Shown: positions 7,769 through 15,781 of the stretch, one piece after another
Layout: each line of letters starts with the position of its first letter
Numbering within the stretch: the first letter of the stretch is position 1
DNA from: Verrucomicrobiota bacterium
GTDB taxonomy: Bacteria; Verrucomicrobiota; Verrucomicrobiia; CAIQCK01
DNA: 49,690 nucleotides
NCBI GenBank assembly: GCA_026397915.1
Contig: JAPLTX010000006.1
Location: 1 to 49,690, forward strand
Reading direction: 5' to 3'
Program-made: the position numbers and the translations under genes
Notes under the pieces: model-generated
Databases searched by the model: none
Told to the model about the DNA's origin: nothing
The model's input: only the letters and a program-made list of their open reading frames with translations

Positions 7769-10700
7769 GTGGCAAAAATTTCCGGGCAATCATTCGCGGG
7801 CTACGAAATCCTCGCCAAGCTTGGCGAGGGCGGTTTCGGCGCTGTCTATAAGGCCCGTCAGCCCAACCTCAACCGCCTCGTCGCGCTTAAGATCCTCGCG
7901 CCGCATCTGGCCGCCGATGCCGAGTTCGTCGCCCGCTTCAAACGCGAAGCTACTCTGGCTGCCAGCTTCAATCATGCCAATCTGGTGCTGGTTTTTGCCG
8001 CGGGCGAAAGCGATGGCAGCCACTACATAGCGATGGAATTTGTCGAAGGCGAAACCCTCCGCCACCGCATTGAGAACCACGGCCGGCTCGAACCCCGCGA
8101 GGCCATCGCCATCGCCGTCTATGTCGCCCAAGCCCTCCAGTATGCCTGGAATAAATCCCGCCTCATCCATCGAGACATCAAGCCCGACAACATTTACCTT
8201 TCCCAAACCGGCGAAGTGAAGGTGGGTGACCTCGGCTTGGCCAAGAACGTGGGGCAGGCCACGGCGGGCATGACCGCCACCGGCATGATGATGGGATCGC
8301 CTCACTACATCAGCCCCGAACAAGCCAGCGCGAAGAAAGACATAGACTTCCGCGCCGACATCTACAGCCTCGGCTGCACGCTCTATCACATGCTGACGGG
8401 CCGGCCGCCCTACGAGGGCAACGACCCGATGGTGGTGATGGGCCTCCACGTCAACGCCGCGCCGCCGGCGATGTTCAAGACGTGGCCGCAGTGCCCGATG
8501 CCGCTGGCGTTGCTGGTGGGCAAGATGTTGAAAAAGAATCCGCGCGAGCGCCAGCAGAGCTATGAGGAACTGATCGCCGAGTTGACTGCCGTGCATGAGA
8601 AGATCGCGGCGATGCAGGCGGCAGCCGCCGCGCCGCCGTCGGGCACGATTACGTTCCTGTTCACGGACATCGAGGGCAGTTCGCAGCTTTGGGAGCAACA
8701 TCCGGAGGCGATGGCGCTCGCGCTGGAGCGGCACAACCAACTCCTGCGCCGGGCGGTCGAGTCCCACGGTGGTTTTGTGTTCAAGACCGTCGGCGACGCC
8801 TTTTGCGTGGCGTTCACCTCCGCGCCCAACGCGATGGCGGCGGCATTGGCGGGGCAGCGGGCGCTGTCGGCCGAGCCGTGGGGCGAGACCGGGCCGTTGC
8901 GGGTGCGGATGGGGTTGCACACGGGCGTGGCGGAAGCGAGGGATGGCGATTACTTCGGGCCGACGCTGAACCGGGTCGCGCGTGTGCTGTCGGCGGGCCA
9001 CGGCGGACAGATTCTGCTGTCGCAGGCCGCCGAGCAACTCGTGCGAGACCACTTGGCCGAAGGCGTGAGCCTGGGCGACCTGGGCGAGCGTTCGCTGAAA
9101 AATCTTGCGCGCAGCGAGCGTATCTTCCAGATCAACCTTCCCGACCTGCCAACGCAATTCCCGACCCTGCGCGCGGCGGCCACACCTTCACCGGCCCGTC
9201 GCCGCCGCCAGATGATGATCTACGGCGGCGCGGGCGCCGCAGCCGTGCTGTTGCTCGGCGGCGGTGTGATGTGGTGGACACATGGTGTGGGCTTTGTGCC
9301 CCCACCGGGCGCCGTCTCGCCCACAGCAACGGCTTCAATCCAAAAACCGAAATCCGAAATCCGAAATCCCCCAGCCGCCTACCCGCAGCCGCGCGCGTGG
9401 ATTGACGCCACTGCTGATGTTCGGAGTGAGGGTTTGAAGGCAGGCAATCTGGTCGTTGATGGCGAGTGGATGACTGCCAGTAAGACGTCTTACGCCACAC
9501 TGGGGGGCGGCCGGAGTTTTCGCGACAGTGCAGTTAGAGTCGTGTTTTCAAATCAGGCATTTCTTTATTTGCGTCGTGACGCGTCCAACAAGAAATGCAG
9601 AGGCTTCGTGACGGACAAGGGCGCAAGGATTAGCTTATTGGCCGCGGCGATCCGCCAGAGCGTTACTCTGAAGGATAATGTTGGGTTGGGCGCCGGCTAC
9701 GTTGCGGATGCCGAGCACGAACTCGTCTTCGCCGCTCAGGGAGACAAGCTCAGCCTGTGGCTGGATGGCAAGGAGGTGGCAACAGTCAGGGATGAAACGC
9801 TGACGGCAGGCACAATGGAACTGTCCTTGCCTGTGGACGAAAAGACCAAGCCGTCCCGCATTAAGAAGGTCGAATACGGCGAACTGGAAGCTCCCGCCTA
9901 CCCGCAGCCGCGCGCGTGGATTGACGCCACCGACGAAGTTCGGACCGCCGGCTTGAAGGCTGGCTCGTTGGTGGCCGAGGGCGATTGGTTGAAGTTGAAG
10001 TCCACGAAGGAACTGACCTTCAGCGTGGCAGGCGGCCTGTCGCTCCGCAATCCCATCCTGCGCGTCCTCTTCTCCGGTCACGTCGGCCTCGGCGTGCGCC
10101 GCGTGCAGAAGGACGGCCAGGATTCGCGCTACTCCACCGGCATCGGCCAAGGCCACGCGGCCATCTTTCTCACCGGCCCGACCACATCGAAGCTCACCGA
10201 CCGGAAGCTGGATTCGCCTGATCGCCTCGACGGGGAGCACGAAGCCGTGTTCGCGGCGCAGGGCGATACGCTGACCCTGTGGCTGGATGGCAAGGTTGTG
10301 GCCACCGCGCACGACAGCACGCTCTCCGCAGGCTCGCTCTCAGTAGGTCTCTACAAGGGCCGTTCCCTGGGCGATGGCCGCATCAAGAAAGTCGAATACG
10401 GCGAACTCGACGCAGCACACGCGGGAGCCGACGCCGCCTTCCTCGCCGAAGTCGCCGCGCTGCCGGCGGAGGAACAGGTCGCGCGCGTCGTGGCGAAGTT
10501 GAAGGAACTCAATCCGGGCTTTGATGGCAAAGAGACACACTACGTGGACAAGAAGAATGGAACGGTCACCGTCCTGAGGTTGTCACCCGGTGTCGCGGCG
10601 CAGGTGACGGACATCTCGCCCGTGGCGGCGTTGAAGGACTTGCGCCAGTTCACATGTGGGAGCAGGACCGCTGAAACGAGCAGCAGTCCACTGTCTGACC

Positions 10701-12094
10701 TCACACCGTTACGCGGCCTGCGACTTAACTACCTGAGCATTGACCGCACGCAAGTCAGCGACCTCTCGCCGTTACGCGGGATGCCACTCGAAAAGTTCTC
10801 ATGTGCTTTGACAAAGGTGAGTGACCTCACGCCGCTGGAGGGTATGCGGTTAAAGATCCTCACGATTTATTCTACCAAGGTTACCAGTCTGGCGCCTCTC
10901 CGTGGCATGGCCTTGGAAACCCTGAGCATGGCTGGTGTGCCTGTCAGCGACCTTTCAGTGTTACAAGGCGTGCCGCTCAAGGAACTCAGGTGTGCCTTCA
11001 AGCCGGAGCGCGACGGTGCGATCCTCCGCTCGATCAAGACGCTGGAGAGGATCAACGGACTGTCCGCGGCGGAGTTTTGGAGACAGGTGGAGGCGGGAAA
11101 GATACCGGGGCCCGGGGGTGCCACGGGCTCAAGCGATGAAGCCCAACCCGACGACGGGGCCGTCAGCAAGCCCGCCGTGCCGGTGAGCGACGCCAACTCG
11201 CTGGCCAACCCGAAAGCTGGCGAGGCGCGCCTGCTGGACCTCGGCGGCGGCGTGGCGTTGGAGCTGGTCGGCATCCCGCCCGGCGAGTTCATGATGGGCA
11301 GCACGAAGGAGGAACAGGCGTGGGCGGTGGCCAACAGGCTGAAGGAAGAAGAAGCGAAGCGCGAGGGGGAAGCGCCGCGCAAGACGAGGATCAAGGAAGG
11401 CTTCTGGCTGGGGCGCACCGAGGTGACGGTGGGCCAGTGGAAGCAGTTTGTCAAAGAGACAAACTACGTGACCGATGGCGAGAAGAAAGGTAAGTCGTCT
11501 GTGTATCAAGGGCCGGGGAAGCTGTATGCGCTGATGAAAGGCAAGAGTTGGCGTGATCCAAACTTTGGGTTTGAGTTGCGGGACGATCACCCGGTGTGCT
11601 GTGTGAGTTGGAATGACGCGATGGCGTTTTGCGAATGGACGACGGAGCGCGAGCGCAAAGCAGGCCGACTGGCGGCTGGCCAAGGGGTGCGGCTGCCGAC
11701 GGAGGCGGAGTGGGAGTATGCGTGCCGTGCGGGGACGCAGACGAAGTTCTGGTGGGGTGAGAGCAAGGAAGATGGCAAGGACCGGTTGAACTTGTCGGGG
11801 AAGGACGACGGGTTTGAGTTTGTCGCTCCGGTGGACAGTTACGGCGCGCGCGGTCGGAATGGCCTTGGTTTGGCGGACATGCTGGGCAATGTGTGTGAGT
11901 GGTGCTTGGATGAATACGATGCGAAGCAGGCGCACGAAGAGTGCTATAAAGGCAATCCCGGCGCGCGGGTGTTGCGGGGCGGGTCGTTCCACTACGTTAC
12001 CGCTTACTGTCGGTGTGCCTCCCGCACCAACCTCTACCCGGCCCAATCGCATGGCCTCTACGGCTTTCGGGTGTGTGTGGGTTTGGCGCGCTGA
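7769..12094 (+). CDS. Ser/Thr kinase - nucleotide cyclase - LRR - FGE-like fusion
   Basis: This 1441-residue protein has a GTG start. Residues 12-275 are a Hanks-type kinase: glycine loop LGEGGFGAVYKA, Lys41, HRDIKPDN (134-141), DLG in place of DFG (154-156), SPEQ, and DFRADIYSLGC. Residues 291-460 are a class III cyclase domain with both metal Asp residues (FTDIEGS, Asp300; VGDAF, Asp343), Lys339 and the Asn401/Arg405 pair. A membrane segment follows (about 483-503). Two similar modules of about 175 residues each begin AYPQPRAWIDAT (about 537 and 710) and end in RIKKVEYGEL; they look like LamG/concanavalin-type folds. Leucine-rich repeats (about 943-1075) precede a formylglycine-generating-enzyme/SUMF1-like domain (1157-1441; LPTEAEWEYACRAG, MLGNVCEWC, VLRGGSFHY). 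The kinase and cyclase should be cytosolic and the rest outside. It stands alone between non-coding stretches. Confidence 0.92.
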   Translation: MAKISGQSFAGYEILAKLGEGGFGAVYKARQPNLNRLVALKILAPHLAADAEFVARFKREATLAASFNHANLVLVFAAGESDGSHYIAMEFVEGETLRHRIENHGRLEPREAIAIAVYVAQALQYAWNKSRLIHRDIKPDNIYLSQTGEVKVGDLGLAKNVGQATAGMTATGMMMGSPHYISPEQASAKKDIDFRADIYSLGCTLYHMLTGRPPYEGNDPMVVMGLHVNAAPPAMFKTWPQCPMPLALLVGKMLKKNPRERQQSYEELIAELTAVHEKIAAMQAAAAAPPSGTITFLFTDIEGSSQLWEQHPEAMALALERHNQLLRRAVESHGGFVFKTVGDAFCVAFTSAPNAMAAALAGQRALSAEPWGETGPLRVRMGLHTGVAEARDGDYFGPTLNRVARVLSAGHGGQILLSQAAEQLVRDHLAEGVSLGDLGERSLKNLARSERIFQINLPDLPTQFPTLRAAATPSPARRRRQMMIYGGAGAAAVLLLGGGVMWWTHGVGFVPPPGAVSPTATASIQKPKSEIRNPPAAYPQPRAWIDATADVRSEGLKAGNLVVDGEWMTASKTSYATLGGGRSFRDSAVRVVFSNQAFLYLRRDASNKKCRGFVTDKGARISLLAAAIRQSVTLKDNVGLGAGYVADAEHELVFAAQGDKLSLWLDGKEVATVRDETLTAGTMELSLPVDEKTKPSRIKKVEYGELEAPAYPQPRAWIDATDEVRTAGLKAGSLVAEGDWLKLKSTKELTFSVAGGLSLRNPILRVLFSGHVGLGVRRVQKDGQDSRYSTGIGQGHAAIFLTGPTTSKLTDRKLDSPDRLDGEHEAVFAAQGDTLTLWLDGKVVATAHDSTLSAGSLSVGLYKGRSLGDGRIKKVEYGELDAAHAGADAAFLAEVAALPAEEQVARVVAKLKELNPGFDGKETHYVDKKNGTVTVLRLSPGVAAQVTDISPVAALKDLRQFTCGSRTAETSSSPLSDLTPLRGLRLNYLSIDRTQVSDLSPLRGMPLEKFSCALTKVSDLTPLEGMRLKILTIYSTKVTSLAPLRGMALETLSMAGVPVSDLSVLQGVPLKELRCAFKPERDGAILRSIKTLERINGLSAAEFWRQVEAGKIPGPGGATGSSDEAQPDDGAVSKPAVPVSDANSLANPKAGEARLLDLGGGVALELVGIPPGEFMMGSTKEEQAWAVANRLKEEEAKREGEAPRKTRIKEGFWLGRTEVTVGQWKQFVKETNYVTDGEKKGKSSVYQGPGKLYALMKGKSWRDPNFGFELRDDHPVCCVSWNDAMAFCEWTTERERKAGRLAAGQGVRLPTEAEWEYACRAGTQTKFWWGESKEDGKDRLNLSGKDDGFEFVAPVDSYGARGRNGLGLADMLGNVCEWCLDEYDAKQAHEECYKGNPGARVLRGGSFHYVTAYCRCASRTNLYPAQSHGLYGFRVCVGLAR
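9349..9369. repeat. (GAAATCC)x3 heptanucleotide repeat inside the kinase gene
   Basis: Three perfect GAAATCC units lie in the linker between the membrane segment and the first 175-residue module of the fusion protein, encoding KSEIRNP. Seven is not a multiple of three, so copy-number change by one unit would break the frame; three units keep it. Confidence 0.8.
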
Positions 12095-12126
12095 GGCGAG
12101 GAAGGGACGCGCGGAGTGGGAGAGGC

Positions 12127-12154
12127 GGCAGATGGCAGATGGAAGTTGGGAGTT
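12127..12154. repeat. imperfect heptanucleotide repeat (GGCAGAT type)
   Basis: Four 7-bp units in a row: GGCAGAT, GGCAGAT, GGAAGTT, GGGAGTT, directly downstream of the kinase fusion gene. It lies in the 575-base gap between convergent genes, before the 41-bp array. Confidence 0.6.
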
Positions 12155-12269
12155 TGGGTCCGGCGGTAAATGCGAAACGGCGACCTTGATGATTTCGCTG
12201 GGCGGGCGCTCCGATGGCGTTGGGGGTGTCCGAAGCGATTTATCCCATCAGAACGTGGACAACCTCCGC

Positions 12270-12620
12270 TTTTGGCAAAAAACCATGTTTTGAGGCTGGA
12301 ATTGCGCGTTTTTGTGCCGAAAAACCCGTCCAAAGGCCAAACTGTCTATTTTTTGCTCCAAAAAATCGGCCGTGACGCCTCCTCGCGTATTTCTGGCTCC
12401 CAAAAACCGGCGGCGAGCGCTCCTCGCGAGTTTTTTGGAGCAAAAAAACCGCGGTGAGGCGTTTTTGCGGAATTTTGGCTCCGCAAAACCCACCGTGACG
12501 CCTCCTCGCGGTTTTTGGGGAGCAAAAAAACGGCCGTGACGCGTTTTCACGGAGTTTTGGCTCCGCAAAATCGTCGGCGACGCCTCCCGGCGGATTTTTT
12601 GGAGCAAAAAAACGGCGTCG
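12270..12620. repeat. tandem array with a 41-bp period
   Basis: The GCTCC or GGAGC core flanked by T-runs and A-runs recurs at 12355, 12396, 12437, 12478, 12519, 12560 and 12601, exactly 41 bases apart. Two weaker cores fit the same spacing at about 12274 and 12315. Each unit has a T-tract/core/A-tract quasi-palindrome such as TTTTTTGGAGCAAAAAAA, then a GC-rich arm containing GTGACGC or GGCGACGC. After the first two units the core alternates between GGAGC and GCTCC. The array fills the gap between the convergent ends of the kinase fusion and uvrC. Open frames across it are low-complexity and probably not genes. It does not look like CRISPR, as there are no unique spacers. Confidence 0.85.
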
Positions 12621-12669
12621 CCGGCTACCGCTCCGGTTTGGGGGAGGTATGGTTCGGCGGCGGGGCCAG

Positions 12670-14142
12670 TCAGATATCGCCGGCTGACGGGCTGTGTTCG
12701 TCGAGGAACTTCCTCAACTCCACCGCCGTCTTGCCGCCGAAGCCGTGCACCGCCGCGATCTCCTCGACGGTCGCGGCGCGCAGGCGTTTCACCGAGCCGA
12801 AGGTCTTCAGCAACAACTGCTTCTTCTTCCCGCCGATGCCGGGGAAGTCGTCCAGGATGCTCTCAGCGATGCGTTGTTTGCGAAGCTGGAAGTGATACTT
12901 CTGCGCGAACCGGTGCGCCTCGTCGCGGATGCGCCGGACCAGCCGCAGCGCGGGCGAGTTGTCTGGCAGGCGGACGGGGTCGGCGCGGTCGGGCAGAAAA
13001 ATCTCCTCGTGCTCCTTCGCCAAACCGAACACCGGCAGCGACGGCAGGCCGAGCTGGATGAGCGCGGCGCGGGCGTAGTCGAGCTGGCCCTTGCCGCCGT
13101 CAATCAACACCGCGTCCGGCAGCGCGCCGCCTTCGTCCAGGATGCGCCGGTAGCGGCGGCCGACGATCTCGCGGATGCTGGCGAAGTCGTCCACGCCCTC
13201 GACGGTCTTGATGCGGAAGTGGCGGTAGTTGTCCTTGTCGGGCCGCGCGTTCTTGAAGCGCACCATCGAGCCGACGCTGTGCGTGCCGCTGATGTGGCTG
13301 ATGTCGAAACCCTCGATGACGCGCGGCGGCGCCGGCAGGCCGAGCACGCCGCGCAGTTCGTCCAGCTCGGTTGGGACATCAATCGCGTTCGGCAAATCGC
13401 GCGTAAACTTCCGCGTCTTCACCGACACGGTGTCCTGCAAACCCTCCAGCACGTCGCGCAACTCCGCGGCCTTCTCGAACTCCATCGCGGTGGCGGCGTC
13501 CTGCATTTCCCTCTCGATCTCACCGAGATACTCCTTGTGCTGGCCTTCCAAGAAAGAACACGCCTGCTCGACGCGCTGGCGGTATTGGTCCGTCGTGCAA
13601 TCGCTCAGCCGCGCCGGCACTTGAAAGCTGGTGTATTTCCGCTCGCGTTCCGTCGGCGCTCCGCGGCCGAAGGTCAGCACGCCGTATTTCTTCCGCATGA
13701 AAGTGACGGTCTTGCGCAGCGCCGTCGCGTGGACATACGGCCCGAAATAACGCGCGCCGTCGTCCTTCTTGATCCGCGCGAACCGAAACCGCGGCCAGTC
13801 CTCGCGCGGGTCCACCTTCAGGAGAAGGAACCGCTTGTCGTCGCGGAAGCTGACGTTGTAGCGCGGCTTGAACTCCTTGATGAGCTTGCCTTCGAGCAGC
13901 AGCGCCTCCGGCTCGTTGTGGACGACGTGAAACTCGAAGCTCTCGATGGAATCCACCAGCGCCTTGAACTTCCGGTCCCACGTCTGGCTGCGCGACGGCT
14001 GGAAATACGTCCGCAGCCGCCGGCGCAGACTGGACGCCTTGCCGACGTAGATCACCTTGCCCAGCCGGTCGCGGAAGATATAGACGCCCGGCTTGTTCGG
14101 CACATCGGGCAGCTTGGCTTTGAGTTGGTCGGAGACTGCCAT
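12670..14142 (-). CDS. uvrC: excinuclease ABC subunit C, short form
   Basis: UvrC makes the two incisions in nucleotide excision repair together with UvrB. Visible in order: GIY-YIG nuclease (GVYIFRDRLGKVIYVGK, about 19-35, with Glu in NEPEALLLE), a UVR/UvrB-binding helix pair (MEFEKAAELRDVLEGLQ, about 220-240), the RNase H-like nuclease (VIEGFDISHISGTHSVGSMV and LIDGGKGQL) with a later His in RDEAHRF, and C-terminal helix-hairpin-helix motifs (ILDDFPGIGGKKKQ). At 490 residues it is about 120 shorter than E. coli UvrC (610). The missing parts fall in the cysteine-containing region before UVR and in the linker between UVR and the second nuclease. It starts 6 bases after murJ and is surely in the same transcript. 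Confidence 0.93.
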   Translation of the reverse strand: MAVSDQLKAKLPDVPNKPGVYIFRDRLGKVIYVGKASSLRRRLRTYFQPSRSQTWDRKFKALVDSIESFEFHVVHNEPEALLLEGKLIKEFKPRYNVSFRDDKRFLLLKVDPREDWPRFRFARIKKDDGARYFGPYVHATALRKTVTFMRKKYGVLTFGRGAPTERERKYTSFQVPARLSDCTTDQYRQRVEQACSFLEGQHKEYLGEIEREMQDAATAMEFEKAAELRDVLEGLQDTVSVKTRKFTRDLPNAIDVPTELDELRGVLGLPAPPRVIEGFDISHISGTHSVGSMVRFKNARPDKDNYRHFRIKTVEGVDDFASIREIVGRRYRRILDEGGALPDAVLIDGGKGQLDYARAALIQLGLPSLPVFGLAKEHEEIFLPDRADPVRLPDNSPALRLVRRIRDEAHRFAQKYHFQLRKQRIAESILDDFPGIGGKKKQLLLKTFGSVKRLRAATVEEIAAVHGFGGKTAVELRKFLDEHSPSAGDI

Positions 14143-14148
14143 GCAACA

Positions 14149-15687
14149 TCAACCGTGTCGGTGGCCGTGAAGGATGGCCAGCACTTCCTCTCGGGCCAGC
14201 AAAAACGCCGCCGCGAAATAGACCGCCACGCCAACGGCGATCGGGCCGAACACCAGTGCGAGGTTGTGCATAAGTGTGGTGGGCGACAGCCAGCCGGCCA
14301 GCCAGTGGTGTGTGCCCCAACAAGCCGCCGCCATGATGAGCGCCGCGAGCGCGATGCGGGCTGCGGTCGCCGCCAGCGTGCTGCCGTGCAACATGCCGAC
14401 GCGGCGGCGCAACAGGATGAAGAGGACCGTGGCGTTGAACATCGCCGAAAGCGAGTTGGCCAGCGCCAGCCCGCCTTCCTTCAGCGGCCACATCAAGAAG
14501 AGCGAGAAAATGACGTTCACCACCATCGAAACCACCGCGGCATACATCGGCGTCCGGGTGTCTTTCAACGCATAGAACCCGCGCGCGATGATGCTCGTGC
14601 TGGAGTAGAACGAGAGGCCGAGCGCCGAGAATTGCAGCGCGAACGCGCAGTGCCGCGTGCTCTCGGCGTCGAACCGGCCGCGCTCGAACAGCAGGCGCAC
14701 GATCGGCTCGCCGAGCACGATCAAGCCGACCGTCGCCGGCACGGTGATGACCATCAGGAACCGCAGCGCGCGCCCCAGTTCGACGCGGAATTCCTCCATC
14801 GCCCCGCGCGCGACGATGGCCGAGAGCGCCGGCAGCATGTAGGTGGCCAGCGACACGCCGAACACGCCCTGCGGCAGTTCCATCAACCGGTCGGCGTTGT
14901 TGAGTGCGGCGGGCACGTAGTCGCCGACGAAAAAGCCAAGCGTGCGCGCGACGATGACGTTGATCTGATAGGCGACCACGCCGATGACGCTCGGCGCGAA
15001 CAGCGTTCCCACGTGCCGCAGAGTTTCATCGTGCCAGTTCAACGACCAGCGCGGACGCCAACCTTCGCGCCAGAGCTGCGGCAACTGGTAAGCAAGCTGC
15101 ACGATGCCGCCAAGCAACACGCCAACAGCCAGGCCCATCACCTGCGTTTCGAGCGTCTTGCCAAACTGCGGGCAGATGACGAACACCGACGAGATGAGGA
15201 CGATGTTCATGAGCACCGGCGAAAACGCCGGCACGAAGAAATGACGCATCGAGTTGAGCACGCCCATCGCCAGCCCCGCGAGACAGATGAAAATCATGTA
15301 GGGGAACATCGTCGCCGTCAGCCGGAGGATGAGCCGATGGGCTTCATTCAGGTCGGCCAAGGCCAGAGTGAGGCACAGGCCGCCAACGACCAACGCGGCG
15401 ATAGCCACCAGAGCGACGGTGACGGCCGATGCCACCGAGTTCGCGGCACGCCATGCCGCCTCCTTGCCTTCCTTGTGCAGCCGCTCCGTGAACAACGGCA
15501 CGAACGCCGCGCTCAGCGCGCCCTCGCCGAGCAGGCGGCGGAACATGTTCGGAATCGTAAACGCGTAGAAAAACGCCGACGCCACCAGCCCCTGTCCCAT
15601 GAAGCTGGCGAAAACCATCTCTCGCACCAACCCCAACACACGGCTGGTCATCGTCGCGACGCTCAGCGCTCCGGTGGAACGGACCAT
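14149..15687 (-). CDS. murJ: lipid II flippase MurJ (MviN family)
   Basis: A polytopic membrane protein of about 512 residues with many hydrophobic helices, a start of the type ATMTSRVLGLVREMVFAS and the conserved IPNMFRRLLGEGALSAAFVP, both hallmarks of MurJ. It flips lipid-linked peptidoglycan precursor across the inner membrane. The frame is open to an ATG at 15750, but the extra 21 residues (MEQSAKPNTPLLHQ...) are encoded by a short tandem repeat region, so MVRSTGALSV at 15687 is the better start. It lies between the DEAD-box helicase and uvrC on the same strand. Confidence 0.92.
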   Translation of the reverse strand: MVRSTGALSVATMTSRVLGLVREMVFASFMGQGLVASAFFYAFTIPNMFRRLLGEGALSAAFVPLFTERLHKEGKEAAWRAANSVASAVTVALVAIAALVVGGLCLTLALADLNEAHRLILRLTATMFPYMIFICLAGLAMGVLNSMRHFFVPAFSPVLMNIVLISSVFVICPQFGKTLETQVMGLAVGVLLGGIVQLAYQLPQLWREGWRPRWSLNWHDETLRHVGTLFAPSVIGVVAYQINVIVARTLGFFVGDYVPAALNNADRLMELPQGVFGVSLATYMLPALSAIVARGAMEEFRVELGRALRFLMVITVPATVGLIVLGEPIVRLLFERGRFDAESTRHCAFALQFSALGLSFYSSTSIIARGFYALKDTRTPMYAAVVSMVVNVIFSLFLMWPLKEGGLALANSLSAMFNATVLFILLRRRVGMLHGSTLAATAARIALAALIMAAACWGTHHWLAGWLSPTTLMHNLALVFGPIAVGVAVYFAAAFLLAREEVLAILHGHRHG

Positions 15688-15745
15688 GGAGGAAGGCGGA
15701 GTGGTGGGCTGGTGGAGCAATGGAGTATTGGGTTTGGCGGATTGT

Positions 15746-15777
15746 TCCATTACTCCATCACTCCAAAACTCCAGGTT
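15746..15777. repeat. octanucleotide repeat TCCANNAC upstream of murJ
   Basis: TCCATTAC, TCCATCAC, TCCAAAAC and TCCAGGTT follow each other with an 8-bp period in the gap between the helicase stop and the murJ start. A related inverted stretch (GTGGAGCAATGGAGTATTGG) lies just to the left at about 15712-15731, so the region could fold. Confidence 0.6.
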
Positions 15778-15781
15778 CCGC

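Noticed and set aside
12248..12607. Possible protein coded by the 41-bp array on either strand
   Set aside because: Several frames on both strands are open simultaneously, the translations are low-complexity and no ribosome binding site is seen.
12270..12620. CRISPR array
   Set aside because: Whole 41-bp units are similar; there are no unique spacers between conserved repeats, and no cas genes are nearby.
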